64,000 bases of DNA from Streptomyces diastatochromogenes (GTDB lineage: Bacteria; Actinomycetota; Actinomycetes; Streptomycetales; Streptomycetaceae). The stretch is from positions 310,001 through 374,000 of the forward strand of contig NZ_MCGQ01000007.1 in NCBI RefSeq assembly GCF_002242805.1, in the 5' to 3' direction. A model generated the notes under the pieces. The model was given only the letters and a program-made list of their open reading frames with translations, had not been told where the DNA came from and made no database searches. Both the position numbers and the translations under genes were made by a program. Shown here in pieces: positions 1 to 8,171 of this stretch; positions within the stretch are counted from its first letter, which is position 1; each line of letters starts with the position of its first letter.

Positions 1-756
1 AACGACCCCGACGCCGACCGCTGTGCCGTGGCCGTGAAGCACGGGTCCGACTGGCGCATGCTGCGCGGCGACGAGGTGGGCGCGCTGCTCGCCGCCCACC
101 TGGTGAGCCGCGGCGCCACCGGCACCTTCGCGGAGTCGATCGTCTCCTCCTCCCTCCTCGGCCGCATCGCCGAGAAGGCGAACCTCCCCTACGAGGAGAC
201 CCTCACCGGCTTCAAGTGGATCGCCCGCGTGGACGGCCTGCGCTACGGCTACGAGGAGGCCCTCGGCTACTGCGTGGACCCGGAGGGCGTACGGGACAAG
301 GACGGCATCACGGCCGCGCTCCTGATCACCGAGCTGGCCTCGGTCCTGAAGGAGGAGGGCCGCACCCTCCTCGACCTCCTCGACGACCTGGCCGTGGAGC
401 ACGGTCTGCACGCCACCGACCAGCTGTCGGTCCGCGTCGAGGACCTCGCGGTCATCTCGGACGCGATGCGCCGTCTGCGCGAGCAGCCCCCGACCGAGCT
501 GGCGGGTCTGGCCGTCGTCCGCGCCGAGGACCTCACCCAGGGCACGGACAAGCTCCCGCCCACCGACGGCCTGCGCTACACCCTCGACGGCGCCCGCGTC
601 ATCGTCCGCCCCAGCGGCACCGAGCCCAAGCTCAAGTGCTACCTGGAGGTCGTCGTACCGGTCGCCGCCCACGCCGGCCTCCCGGCCGCCCACACCCGCG
701 CGACCGACCTGCTCACGGCCATCAAGCGGGACCTGTCCGCGGCCGCCGGCATCTGA
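1..756 (+). CDS. Phosphomannomutase/phosphoglucomutase, C-terminal part (5' end outside window)
   Basis: Interconverts hexose-1-phosphate and hexose-6-phosphate in the cytoplasm, feeding glycogen, trehalose and wall sugars. The window opens inside the gene: the first codons read NDPDADR, the Mg2+-binding loop of the alpha-D-phosphohexomutase family, so the phosphoserine domain and N-terminus lie upstream. The phosphate-binding loop RPSGTEPKLK near the end marks the C-terminal domain. About 250 residues are present of the roughly 550 expected for the large actinobacterial form. The stop is followed at once by a strong hairpin. Specificity for mannose or glucose cannot be read from this part. 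The family assignment is secure; I infer that the protein is otherwise intact. Confidence 0.93.
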   Translation, partial: NDPDADRCAVAVKHGSDWRMLRGDEVGALLAAHLVSRGATGTFAESIVSSSLLGRIAEKANLPYEETLTGFKWIARVDGLRYGYEEALGYCVDPEGVRDKDGITAALLITELASVLKEEGRTLLDLLDDLAVEHGLHATDQLSVRVEDLAVISDAMRRLREQPPTELAGLAVVRAEDLTQGTDKLPPTDGLRYTLDGARVIVRPSGTEPKLKCYLEVVVPVAAHAGLPAAHTRATDLLTAIKRDLSAAAGI

Positions 757-769
757 GTCACCGGCCCTG

Positions 770-799
770 AGGGGTGCCCCCGGAGTCGGGGGCACCCCT
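770..799 (+). terminator. Rho-independent-type hairpin after phosphohexomutase
   Basis: Perfect 13-bp inverted repeat AGGGGTGCCCCCG with loop GAGT, starting 14 bases after the stop codon. It lies between convergent genes and could serve both. There is no strong U tract, as is usual for Streptomyces terminators. Confidence 0.8.
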
Positions 800-832
800 T
801 CGCCGTACCCGGGCAGAGGCCTCCGCAGAGGC

Positions 833-2479
833 TTACGGGAGGAACACGAGGGCCGCCGTCCACGCCACGCCCAGCACCACCGCCAGCGGCCACAGCGGGC
901 GTCCCCGGCGGCTCTCCGCGGCGCGCGCCGTCGGGCGCAGCCCGGGCTCCCGCCACAGCACGGTGATCTCGGCGGCCGTCCGCTCGTACGGGTGCAGCAG
1001 CCCGAACCGGCGCTCGAACCACGGCCAGCGCGGGGCGTGCGCCGACCACTCCGTGAAGGAGGACTGCCGGCTGCCCAGCGTCAGGTCGGTGCCCCCGCAC
1101 TCGACCTTCTTCAGGTCGTCCCAGGCGATGTGCCGGATGCCGCGCAGCCCGTTGAACCACAGTCCCTCGCTGTCGGCGGTGATCCGCCAGGCGAACCAGC
1201 GCGGCAGCCGCAGGATCCCGGTGATCCAGACGGCCGCGCCGAGCAGGGAGTCCCACGCGCCGCTCGCGCCGAAGACGACGTAGTAGCCCCACAGCATCAG
1301 CAGCAGCCCGGTGAGCCAGTCGAGCAGGCCCGCCCGCCAGCGCCGTACGCCCTGCGGGGCCTCGGCGGGCGTCTCCCGGGCGACGGCGGCACGTACGGCC
1401 TGGCGCCGCTCCTCGTACGCCGCCTCGCGCGCCGCCTGCCGTGCCGCCGCTCGCCTCTCCCTCGCCAGCAGACGCCGTAGCGTCCCGTCGGACAGCGTCC
1501 GCACCGGCCCGGCCGACCGCTCCAGCAGCGGCGGCTCGCCCGGCTCCTCGGCGGCGGACACGAGCACGATCTCGGCGCCGTCGTACGGCACCCCGTACAG
1601 CACGGCCTCCCGCAACGGCCCGGGCCCCTTGCGCTCCAGCCGCGCGAGCAACTCCTCCTCGTCCTCGTCGTCCTCGTCGTCCTCGTCGTCCTTCGGGTCC
1701 AGCTCGGTGACGGCGACGGCGAACAGAGGACGCAGGGCGCCCGTGTCGTCGGCGGCGAAGACCTCCGTGTCGACGTCGGCGGACTCGCGCACGAGCACCC
1801 GCAGCACGGGCACCGGCCCGCCCCGCAGCGCCGCGGCCCGGCGCCGCCCCAGCAGCCCGGAGACGAGCAGCGTGCCGCCGAGCCCGGCCGCCGTCCAGCA
1901 GAGCGCGGCCGCGAAGCCACCGGGTACGACGAGCAGGACGACCCCGACCGCCACGGCGACGAAGAACCCGCCGCACCCGGCCTGGAACCGCCCGCGCACC
2001 ACGGCCGGCCCGGCATCCGGCACCGGCGCGGTCGCACCGCCGGACACGTCCGCGGCCCGCTCCCGCTGCCGCGCCCGCGCGGCCAGCCGCAGCAGCGCCG
2101 CCGTCCAGAGCACCGCCAGGGCGAGGACACCGGCCACGGCCTGCGGCCAGGACGACGCGGGCGGCCACACCAGCACGGCGGCCGCCGGCACCGGCGCCAC
2201 GACCCGCACGATCTCCGGACTCGTGACCGACCAGAGCAGATGCAGCCCGAGCAGCGCGGCGAGCCACCCGGGCCAGTCGCCGGGCCAGGTCAGCACACCG
2301 GTGACCAGCCCGGCGGCCAGCAGCCCGAGGCCGATGTGCTGCGCCCTCGCGGGCCGGGGCACCCAGCGCGGCGGCAGGGCCTCGATCCACCGGCGCGCCC
2401 GCTCACCGTCCCAGGAGGGACACCCGTCAGGCAGAGCGGACTCGGGCAGCGGCAAGGGCTGCCCAGGGCTGGTGTTCAT
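833..2479 (-). CDS. Large membrane protein with C-terminal PH-like domain
   Basis: A 548-residue protein of unknown function. Visible: hydrophobic pairs near residues 48-110 (VTGVLTWPGDWPGWLAALL, AAAVLVWPP) and 170-210, a soluble stretch with a run of aspartate/glutamate (DPKDDEDDEDDEDEEE), then two more hydrophobic segments near 390-430. After these comes a block ITADSEGLWFNGLRGIRHIAW typical of bacterial PH-like domains that sit next to membranes, and a final hydrophobic helix. The acidic run is encoded by a GTC/CTC-rich trinucleotide repeat near 1654-1693. It is followed by another membrane protein with a PH-like domain in the same orientation. The role is not known; the coding call is supported by consistent third-position GC and membrane topology. 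Confidence 0.75.
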   Translation of the reverse strand: MNTSPGQPLPLPESALPDGCPSWDGERARRWIEALPPRWVPRPARAQHIGLGLLAAGLVTGVLTWPGDWPGWLAALLGLHLLWSVTSPEIVRVVAPVPAAAVLVWPPASSWPQAVAGVLALAVLWTAALLRLAARARQRERAADVSGGATAPVPDAGPAVVRGRFQAGCGGFFVAVAVGVVLLVVPGGFAAALCWTAAGLGGTLLVSGLLGRRRAAALRGGPVPVLRVLVRESADVDTEVFAADDTGALRPLFAVAVTELDPKDDEDDEDDEDEEELLARLERKGPGPLREAVLYGVPYDGAEIVLVSAAEEPGEPPLLERSAGPVRTLSDGTLRRLLARERRAAARQAAREAAYEERRQAVRAAVARETPAEAPQGVRRWRAGLLDWLTGLLLMLWGYYVVFGASGAWDSLLGAAVWITGILRLPRWFAWRITADSEGLWFNGLRGIRHIAWDDLKKVECGGTDLTLGSRQSSFTEWSAHAPRWPWFERRFGLLHPYERTAAEITVLWREPGLRPTARAAESRRGRPLWPLAVVLGVAWTAALVFLP

Positions 2480-2615
2480 GGACTTCCAGACTGTCGGACG
2501 GCACGGGAGGTTGCGGCCCCGGCGGTTACGCGGAGAAGCAGCCGATCATGGCCCGTACGACTGTGAGCGGGCTGGGGGTGGTGACCTCGGCGTCAGCCCC
2601 CGGCACCTGCTCCCC

Positions 2616-3275
2616 TCACCCCGTCGCCAGCAGCACCGCAAGCAGCACCGCTCCGGCGACCACGGGCGCGATCACCTCGTAGGCCCAGCGCACGGTCACC
2701 TCGCCCTGCGCCGACTTGGCCTGCCCGCGCCGCTCCTGGGCGGTCCGCAGGTCGTCCATGATCTGGTCGGTCTCGGCACGGGTCGGCCCGTCGTGGCCGC
2801 CGAAGCCGCCGAAGATGCCGAAGCCGGGTCCCGGGCCGGAGGACCGCCCCTCGCCCTTGGCCGCCGCCTGCGCCCGGCTCTGCTGGCGCGCCGCCTTCTT
2901 GCGGGCGCGCAGCGAGACGGGGATGGCCCACAGCTGGTACTTGGTGCCGGAGTTGTCGATGACCTCGTTGGTGTAGCCGGAGCGCAGGGAGGCGACCTCA
3001 CCCCAGGGCAGGGTGATCACCCGGAACGGGTTGCGGACCCGCAGCCGGTCCTCGCCCGAGAAGACCGCCGGCCGCAGGGTGAAGGCGATCACCAGCGGGA
3101 CGACCAGGATCAGCGTGGCGAGTGCGAGCCAGGGGGTGCGCCCGCCGCCGTGGACCAGCGCGTCGAAGCCCAGCCAGGCGGCCAGCGCGAGCAGCAGCAC
3201 ACCGGCCATGAGCGCCAGGGGCGAGCGGTAGGTCAGGTCCTTGGCGGTGGCCGACTGGTGGTCCGGGGTCGTCAT
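2616..3275 (-). CDS. PH domain-containing membrane protein
   Basis: A 219-residue protein. Two adjacent membrane segments lie near residues 18-65, followed by a PH-like block (LRVRNPFRVITLPWGEV, then a serine/arginine-rich strand pattern), a basic linker (ARKKAARQQSRAQ), a glycine-rich segment (GFGIFGGFGG) and a C-terminal membrane helix (VVAGAVLLAVLLATG). Bacterial PH (bPH2) proteins of this type are common in actinobacteria and mostly uncharacterised. It lies upstream of the other PH-domain gene on the same strand, separated by 136 bases, and is divergent from deoC. No function is assigned. Confidence 0.78.
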   Translation of the reverse strand: MTTPDHQSATAKDLTYRSPLALMAGVLLLALAAWLGFDALVHGGGRTPWLALATLILVVPLVIAFTLRPAVFSGEDRLRVRNPFRVITLPWGEVASLRSGYTNEVIDNSGTKYQLWAIPVSLRARKKAARQQSRAQAAAKGEGRSSGPGPGFGIFGGFGGHDGPTRAETDQIMDDLRTAQERRGQAKSAQGEVTVRWAYEVIAPVVAGAVLLAVLLATG

Positions 3276-3381
3276 GCTCCCGATTCTGCACGACGCCGAC
3301 AGAACCGCCGCTATGCGCCCCCGGCCCTGCGCTCATCCGTGATCAACAGCCGGGCAATGAGCACCCGGGGCTATACAGCCG

Positions 3382-3393
3382 CTACGCGCGTAG
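3382..3393. promoter_or_regulatory. Palindromic operator of putative nucleoside regulon (deoC copy)
   Basis: Perfect palindrome CTACGCGCGTAG lying directly upstream of a TATGCT -10 element (3395-3400). That hexamer is only six bases from the deoC GTG, implying leaderless transcription. The palindrome therefore sits in the -35/-10 spacer, a repressor position. The same sequence recurs at four other nucleoside-gene promoters in this window. Confidence 0.75.
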
Positions 3394-3406
3394 ATATGCT
3401 CGTCTG

Positions 3407-4372
3407 GTGACCATGCCCACCACTGCACCCACAGCACATGCTCTCGCTGACGTCACCGCGTCCGACAGCACGCTGCGCCGCTTCCTCCACGGGCTGCCCG
3501 GCGTCGACGCGGTCGGCCTGGAGGCGCGCGCCGCGTCTCTCGGCACCCGTTCCATCAAGACCACCGCGAAGGCGTACGCCATCGACCTCGCCATCTCGAT
3601 GGTCGACCTGACGACGCTGGAAGGCGCGGACACCCCGGGCAAGGTCCGGGCGCTCGGCGCCAAGGCGGTCCACCCCGACCCGACGGACCGGACGACCCCG
3701 ACCACGGCGGCCGTCTGCGTCTACCCCGACATGGTGGCCGTCGCCAAGGAGGCCGTCGCCGGCTCCGGCGTGAAGGTCGCCTCGGTGGCCACCGCCTTCC
3801 CGGCCGGCCGTGCCGCGCTCGACGTGAAGCTCGCCGACGTGCGTGACGCCGTCGCCGCCGGCGCCGACGAGATCGACATGGTCATCGACCGGGGCGCGTT
3901 CCTCGCGGGCAAGTACCTCAAGGTGTACGACGAGATCGTCGCCGTGAAGGAGGCCTGCGGGACCAGCGCCCGGCTGAAGGTCATCTTCGAGACCGGTGAG
4001 CTGTCCACGTACGACAACATCCGCCGGGCGAGCTGGCTGGGCATGCTGGCGGGCGCGGACTTCATCAAGACGTCGACCGGCAAGGTCGCCGTCAACGCGA
4101 CCCCCGCCAACACCCTGCTCATGCTGGAGGCGGTGCGCGACTTCCGCGCCCAGACCGGCATCCAGGTCGGCGTGAAGCCCGCGGGCGGCATCCGCACCAC
4201 CAAGGACGCCATCAAGTTCCTGGTCCTGGTCAACGAGACCGCGGGCGAGGACTGGCTGGACAACCACTGGTTCCGCTTCGGCGCCTCCTCGCTCCTGAAC
4301 GATCTGCTGATGCAGCGTCAGAAGCTGGCCACCGGCCGCTACTCCGGCCCCGACTACGTGACGGTGGACTGA
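3407..4372 (+). CDS. deoC: Deoxyribose-phosphate aldolase
   Basis: Cleaves 2-deoxyribose-5-phosphate to glyceraldehyde-3-phosphate and acetaldehyde, the last step of deoxynucleoside catabolism. The 321-residue protein shows the class I aldolase hallmarks: the Schiff-base lysine in GADFIKTSTG, the second active lysine in VGVKPAGGIRT, and DEIDMVID for the catalytic aspartate. It is longer than the E. coli enzyme because of an N-terminal extension usual in actinobacteria. The GTG at 3407 has no ribosome site but lies six bases after a TATGCT -10, so leaderless translation is likely; ATG at 3413 is the alternative. It is followed after five bases by two aldehyde dehydrogenase genes that could oxidise the acetaldehyde. 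A palindromic operator covers its promoter. Confidence 0.95.
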   Translation: MTMPTTAPTAHALADVTASDSTLRRFLHGLPGVDAVGLEARAASLGTRSIKTTAKAYAIDLAISMVDLTTLEGADTPGKVRALGAKAVHPDPTDRTTPTTAAVCVYPDMVAVAKEAVAGSGVKVASVATAFPAGRAALDVKLADVRDAVAAGADEIDMVIDRGAFLAGKYLKVYDEIVAVKEACGTSARLKVIFETGELSTYDNIRRASWLGMLAGADFIKTSTGKVAVNATPANTLLMLEAVRDFRAQTGIQVGVKPAGGIRTTKDAIKFLVLVNETAGEDWLDNHWFRFGASSLLNDLLMQRQKLATGRYSGPDYVTVD

Positions 4373-4377
4373 TCACC

Positions 4378-5814
4378 ATGGCATCCGCATTCGAGTACGC
4401 ACCGGCGCCCGAGTCCCGCTCCGTCGTCGACATCGCCCCCTCCTACGGCCTCTTCATCGACGGCGAGTTCACCGAGGCGGCCGACGGCAAGGTCTTCAAG
4501 ACGGTCAGCCCGTCCACCGAGGAGGTCCTCTCCGAGGTCGCCCAGGCGGGCGAGGCGGACGTCGACCGCGCGGTGAAGGCCGCCCGCAAGGCGTTCGAGA
4601 AGTGGTCGGCGCTGCCGGGCTCCGAGCGCGCCAAGTACCTGTTCCGCATCGCCCGCATCATCCAGGAGCGCAGCCGCGAGCTGGCCGTCCTGGAGACGCT
4701 GGACAACGGCAAGCCGATCAAGGAGACCCGCGACGCGGACCTCCCGCTGGTCGCCGCGCACTTCTTCTACTACGCGGGCTGGGCCGACAAGCTGGACCAC
4801 GCGGGCTTCGGCGCGAACCCGCAGCCGCTGGGCGTGGCCGGCCAGGTCATCCCCTGGAACTTCCCCCTCCTCATGCTGGCGTGGAAGATCGCCCCGGCGC
4901 TGGCGACCGGCAACACGGTGGTGCTGAAGCCCGCCGAGACCACCCCCCTCTCGGCGCTCTTCTTCGCGGACATCTGCCGCCAGGCGGGCCTGCCCAAGGG
5001 TGTCGTCAACATCCTTCCGGGCTACGGCGACACGGGCGCCGCCCTCGTCTCGCACCCGGACGTGAACAAGGTCGCCTTCACCGGCTCCACGGCCGTCGGC
5101 AAGGAGATCGCGCGGACCGTCGCCGGCACCCGCAAGAAGCTCACCCTCGAACTGGGCGGCAAGGGCGCCAACATCGTCTTCGACGACGCCCCGATCGACC
5201 AGGCCGTCGAGGGCATCGTGAACGGCATCTTCTTCAACCAGGGCCAGGTCTGCTGCGCGGGCAGCCGTCTCCTGGTCCAGGAGTCGATCCAGGACGAGCT
5301 GCTGGACTCCCTCAAGCGCCGCCTGTCGACCCTGCGCCTCGGCGACCCGCTGGACAAGAACACCGACATCGGCGCGATCAACTCCGCCGAGCAGCTCTCC
5401 CGGATCACCTCGCTCGTCGAGCAGGGCGAGGCCGAGGGCGCCGAGCGCTGGTCCCCGGCCTGCGAACTGCCCTCGTCCGGCTACTGGTTCGCCCCGACGC
5501 TGTTCACGAACGTCACCCAGGCGCACACCGTCGCCCGCGACGAGATCTTCGGCCCGGTGCTGTCGGTCCTCACCTTCCGCACGCCCGACGAGGCCGTCGC
5601 CAAGGCCAACAACACCCAGTACGGCCTCTCCGCCGGCATCTGGACCGAGAAGGGCTCCCGGATCCTGGCCGTCGCGAACAAGCTGCGCGCCGGCGTCGTC
5701 TGGTCCAACACGTTCAACAAGTTCGACCCGACCTCGCCGTTCGGCGGTTACAAGGAGTCGGGCTTCGGCCGCGAGGGCGGCCGCCACGGCCTGGAGGCGT
5801 ACCTCGATGTCTGA
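4378..5814 (+). CDS. Aldehyde dehydrogenase, catalytic half of an ALDH16-like pair
   Basis: NAD(P)-dependent aldehyde oxidation; given its place between deoC and the next gene, acetaldehyde is the likely substrate. The 478-residue protein is full length for the family: cofactor-binding IPWNFPLLM at about 158-166, catalytic glutamate in LELGGKG at about 258, catalytic cysteine in GQVCCAG, and the C-terminal FGGYKESGFGRE motif. It overlaps the next gene by eight bases (the downstream ATG lies inside its end). Together the two products total about 787 residues, the length and domain order of single-chain ALDH16 proteins. I infer that they form one functional enzyme; a stand-alone acetaldehyde dehydrogenase is the simpler alternative. 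Confidence 0.92.
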   Translation: MASAFEYAPAPESRSVVDIAPSYGLFIDGEFTEAADGKVFKTVSPSTEEVLSEVAQAGEADVDRAVKAARKAFEKWSALPGSERAKYLFRIARIIQERSRELAVLETLDNGKPIKETRDADLPLVAAHFFYYAGWADKLDHAGFGANPQPLGVAGQVIPWNFPLLMLAWKIAPALATGNTVVLKPAETTPLSALFFADICRQAGLPKGVVNILPGYGDTGAALVSHPDVNKVAFTGSTAVGKEIARTVAGTRKKLTLELGGKGANIVFDDAPIDQAVEGIVNGIFFNQGQVCCAGSRLLVQESIQDELLDSLKRRLSTLRLGDPLDKNTDIGAINSAEQLSRITSLVEQGEAEGAERWSPACELPSSGYWFAPTLFTNVTQAHTVARDEIFGPVLSVLTFRTPDEAVAKANNTQYGLSAGIWTEKGSRILAVANKLRAGVVWSNTFNKFDPTSPFGGYKESGFGREGGRHGLEAYLDV

Positions 5815-6736
5815 GAAGTCCGAGAAGACCGAGAAGTCCGAGAAGTCCGAGCAGCAGCGGCTCAGCGTTTTCAAGACCTACAAGCTGTACGTCGGCGGGA
5901 AGTTCCCGCGTTCCGAGAGCGGCCGGGTGTACGAGGTGACCGACTCGAAGGGCAACTGGCTGGCCAACGCTCCCCAGTCCTCCCGCAAGGACGCCCGTGA
6001 CGCGGTCGTGGCCGCCCGCAAGGCGGTCGGCGGCTGGTCGGGGGCCACGGCCTACAACCGCGGCCAGATCCTCTACCGCGTCGCGGAGATGCTGGAGGGC
6101 CGCCGCGAGCAGTTCGTCCGCGAGGTGGCCGAGGCGGAGGGCCTGTCCAAGTCGAAGGCCGCCGCCCAGGTGGACGCCGCGATCGACCGCTGGGTCTGGT
6201 ACGCGGGCTGGACCGACAAGATCGCCCAGGTCGTGGGCGGCGGGAACCCGGTGGCGGGCCCGTTCTTCAACCTCTCCTCGCCGGAGCCGACGGGCGTCGT
6301 GGCCGTCCTCGCCCCCCAGGAGTCCTCCTTCCTGGGCCTGGTGTCCGTGATCGCCCCGGTGATCGCGACCGGCAACACGGCGATCGTGATCGCGAGCGAG
6401 AAGTCCCCGCTCCCCGCCCTGTCGCTGGGCGAGGTGCTGGCCACCTCGGACCTGCCCGGCGGCGTGGTCAACGTCCTCTCCGGCCGTACGGCGGAGATCG
6501 CGGCGCCGCTGGCCGCGCACCAGGACGTCAACGCGATCGACCTGGCCGGCGCCGACGACGTGCTGGCCAAGGAACTGGAGATCGCCGCGGCCGACAACCT
6601 GAAGCGCGTTCTTCGTCCGCAGCCTGTGGACGACTGGTCGGCGACTCCCGGCATCGACCGCATGACGACGTTCCTGGAGACCAAGACGGTCTGGCACCCG
6701 ACGGGGTCACTGGGCGCGTCGGGTTCGTCGTACTGA
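5807..6736 (+). CDS. Truncated aldehyde dehydrogenase-family protein without catalytic cysteine (ALDH16 C-terminal-like)
   Basis: A 309-residue ALDH-fold protein containing the NAD-binding half (PEPTGVVAVLAPQES, IATGNTAIVIASEKSP, GVVNVLSG) but ending before the catalytic-cysteine domain. It has neither the LELGGK glutamate nor a GQxC motif. It starts with a charged repeat, MSEKSEKTEKSEKSEQQ, probably a flexible linker encoded by short tandem DNA repeats at about 5815-5855. The eight-base overlap with the preceding catalytic ALDH implies translational coupling and fixed stoichiometry. Known ALDH16 enzymes carry just such a non-catalytic second domain used for assembly, so I read this as the detached second half rather than a decayed gene. 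It is followed by a strong hairpin. Confidence 0.88.
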   Translation: MSEKSEKTEKSEKSEQQRLSVFKTYKLYVGGKFPRSESGRVYEVTDSKGNWLANAPQSSRKDARDAVVAARKAVGGWSGATAYNRGQILYRVAEMLEGRREQFVREVAEAEGLSKSKAAAQVDAAIDRWVWYAGWTDKIAQVVGGGNPVAGPFFNLSSPEPTGVVAVLAPQESSFLGLVSVIAPVIATGNTAIVIASEKSPLPALSLGEVLATSDLPGGVVNVLSGRTAEIAAPLAAHQDVNAIDLAGADDVLAKELEIAAADNLKRVLRPQPVDDWSATPGIDRMTTFLETKTVWHPTGSLGASGSSY

Positions 6737-6768
6737 CGGCCTGACGACCCGACGGCCCCGTAGAGCCG

Positions 6769-6810
6769 GAGAGCCGCGCCATCCCTCCGTCCGGGGGTGG
6801 CGCGGCTCTC
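6769..6810. terminator. Bidirectional terminator hairpin
   Basis: GAGAGCCGCGCCA pairs with TGGCGCGGCTCTC around a CCC/GGG-extended loop; 13 perfect base pairs. It is placed between the convergent ALDH gene and the small secreted-protein gene, so it can end both transcripts. Confidence 0.8.
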
Positions 6811-6827
6811 CTCGTGTCCGCCGGGGT

Positions 6828-7250
6828 TCAGCCCAGCGGGGCGCCCGTACCACCGCCCAGCAGACCGGTCACCAGTCCCACCCCCGGCACCGCGCCGAGC
6901 GACTGCGCCTCCGCGACCGGGCCCGTCAGCATCTGCGAGCCGACCGGCTTGAAGTCGGCGAGCTGGGTGCCCACGCCGTTGTCGAGCGGGTCGACACCGG
7001 TGCCGGCGAGCGGGTTGGGCTTGAGGCCGGCGACCGGGCCGGTGACGTAGCCGACCGTGCCGGTGAGGGCCGTCAGGCCCGCCTTGGGGTCGATGTTGCC
7101 GAGTGAGGTGGGACGCCACGGCACGTCGACGACCGGGGCGGCGGCCGCGTGCGCCGTCGCCGCGCCCGCCCCCAGGGCCGCTCCGGCGGTGGCGAGGGCG
7201 ATCAGGGCGCGCTGCGCGGTGGGGTGCTGGGAGGAAGCGGGTCGGGCCAT
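6828..7250 (-). CDS. Small secreted protein of unknown function
   Basis: About 140 residues with a clear Sec signal peptide (ALIALATAGAALGAGAATAHA, cleavage after AHA near residue 34), then a proline/glycine/valine-rich mature part of about 105 residues ending LLGGGTGAPLG, with no cysteines and no recognised domain. I chose the ATG at 7250 because AGAAGG lies 11 bases upstream; the GTG at 7262 would leave no room for a ribosome site. It resembles in design, though not closely in sequence, the secreted protein at 13038-13391. Streptomyces proteins of this type are sometimes labelled ATP-binding without evidence. Function unknown. Confidence 0.7.
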   Translation of the reverse strand: MARPASSQHPTAQRALIALATAGAALGAGAATAHAAAAPVVDVPWRPTSLGNIDPKAGLTALTGTVGYVTGPVAGLKPNPLAGTGVDPLDNGVGTQLADFKPVGSQMLTGPVAEAQSLGAVPGVGLVTGLLGGGTGAPLG

Positions 7251-7377
7251 CGCTGGTGCCACCTTCTGGTGCGCAGGGTAATGAGGTCAGTACGTAGGGT
7301 AGTTGAGGTGAGGCTCACGCTCAAAAGCCGACCCGCGGGGTCGGCAGGCGGCCCACCATGCGTCAAACTGGTGTTCC

Positions 7378-8013
7378 GTGAGCATTCATCACCCGTCCCC
7401 CGCCCGCGTCGTGCTGCTGTGCGGCCCCTCGGGCTCGGGCAAGTCACTCGTCGCCGCCCGTTCCGGGCTCCCCGTCCTGCGCCTCGACGACTTCTACAAG
7501 GAGGGCGACGACCCGACGCTGCCACTGGTGGACGGGAGTTCGGACATCGACTGGGACCATCCGGAGTCCTGGGACGCGGACGTCGCGATCGAGGCCATCT
7601 CCCGGCTGTGCGCCTCGGGCTCGACGCCCGTTCCGGTGTACGACATCGCGCTGAGCGCCCGTACCGGCGAGGAGGCGCTGCACATCGGGCGCACCCCGCT
7701 GTTCATCGCGGAGGGCATCTTCGCCGCGGAGATCGTGGAGCGCTGCCGTGACCTGGGTCTGCTGGCGGACGCGCTGTGCCTGACCCGCGGCCCGGTCACC
7801 ACCTTCCGCCGGCGTTTCCTGCGCGATCTGAAGGAGGGCCGCAAGTCGGTGCCGTTCCTGCTGCGCCGCGGCTGGCGGCTGATGCGCGCGGAGCGGTCGA
7901 TCGTGGCCCGCCAGGTGTCCCTGGGTGCGTATCCGTGCGACCGGGACGAGGCCCTGGGGCGGCTGACGGCAGCGGAGTGGGCCGTCGGGCACGGCAGCAC
8001 AACCGCGGTCTGA
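7378..8013 (+). CDS. Uridine kinase-like P-loop NTPase
   Basis: A 211-residue cytoplasmic kinase. The Walker A motif GPSGSGKS is at residues 16-23, followed by LRLDDFYKEGDDP, the pattern of the uridine/cytidine kinase family in which the aspartate contacts the nucleoside. DWDHPESWD is the family's substrate-loop signature, and the helical lid contains RRRFLRDLKEGRK. It would phosphorylate uridine or cytidine to the monophosphate, fitting the nucleoside theme, but no regulon palindrome is visible upstream and substrate is inferred. The GTG start lacks a clear ribosome site. Convergent with sigQ; the gap holds a hairpin and a 47-bp tandem repeat. Confidence 0.82.
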   Translation: MSIHHPSPARVVLLCGPSGSGKSLVAARSGLPVLRLDDFYKEGDDPTLPLVDGSSDIDWDHPESWDADVAIEAISRLCASGSTPVPVYDIALSARTGEEALHIGRTPLFIAEGIFAAEIVERCRDLGLLADALCLTRGPVTTFRRRFLRDLKEGRKSVPFLLRRGWRLMRAERSIVARQVSLGAYPCDRDEALGRLTAAEWAVGHGSTTAV

Positions 8014-8032
8014 GGGCCGTACGAAAACGCGA

Positions 8033-8071
8033 AACGGGACTGGTCAGACCCCCCGGCCCACCAGTCCCGTT
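8033..8071 (+). terminator. Hairpin after uridine kinase-like gene
   Basis: AACGGGACTGGT and ACCAGTCCCGTT form a perfect 12-bp stem with a 15-base loop, 20 bases after the stop. Confidence 0.78.
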
Positions 8072-8078
8072 CCTCTGT

Positions 8079-8170
8079 GCTCCCCCGTGTTCCCCCGTGG
8101 GCCCACCCCCCAGTGGTCCCCCGTTGCTCCCCCGTGTTCCCCCGAGGTCACCCCCCAGTGACCCCTGACC
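8079..8170. repeat. Two tandem 47-bp C-rich repeat units
   Basis: Unit 1 (8079-8125) and unit 2 (8126-8170) both begin GCTCCCCCGTGTTCCCCCG and continue with a shared CACCCCCCAGTG block; the second unit diverges only at its end. The array lies between the ends of two convergent genes, with no coding signal. Origin unknown; slippage duplication is likely. Confidence 0.75.
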
Positions 8171-8171
8171 T

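Noticed and set aside
639..2390. Long minus-strand open frame (583 codons) rich in Arg, Ala and Gly over the PH-domain protein gene
   Set aside because: It is a shifted-frame shadow of the 833-2479 gene with the low-complexity composition expected from high-GC third positions; no ribosome site or domain.
1311..3410. 699-codon plus-strand open frame across two minus-strand genes
   Set aside because: Antisense shadow, Ser/Ala/Arg-rich, no motif; crosses two well-supported genes.
5807..6736. Calling the truncated ALDH a pseudogene
   Set aside because: Intact frame, good overlap with the upstream gene, conserved motifs and a terminator after it; ALDH16 second domains naturally lack catalytic residues.
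8079..8170. CRISPR-like array
   Set aside because: Only two directly abutting units with no unique spacers; a plain tandem duplication.
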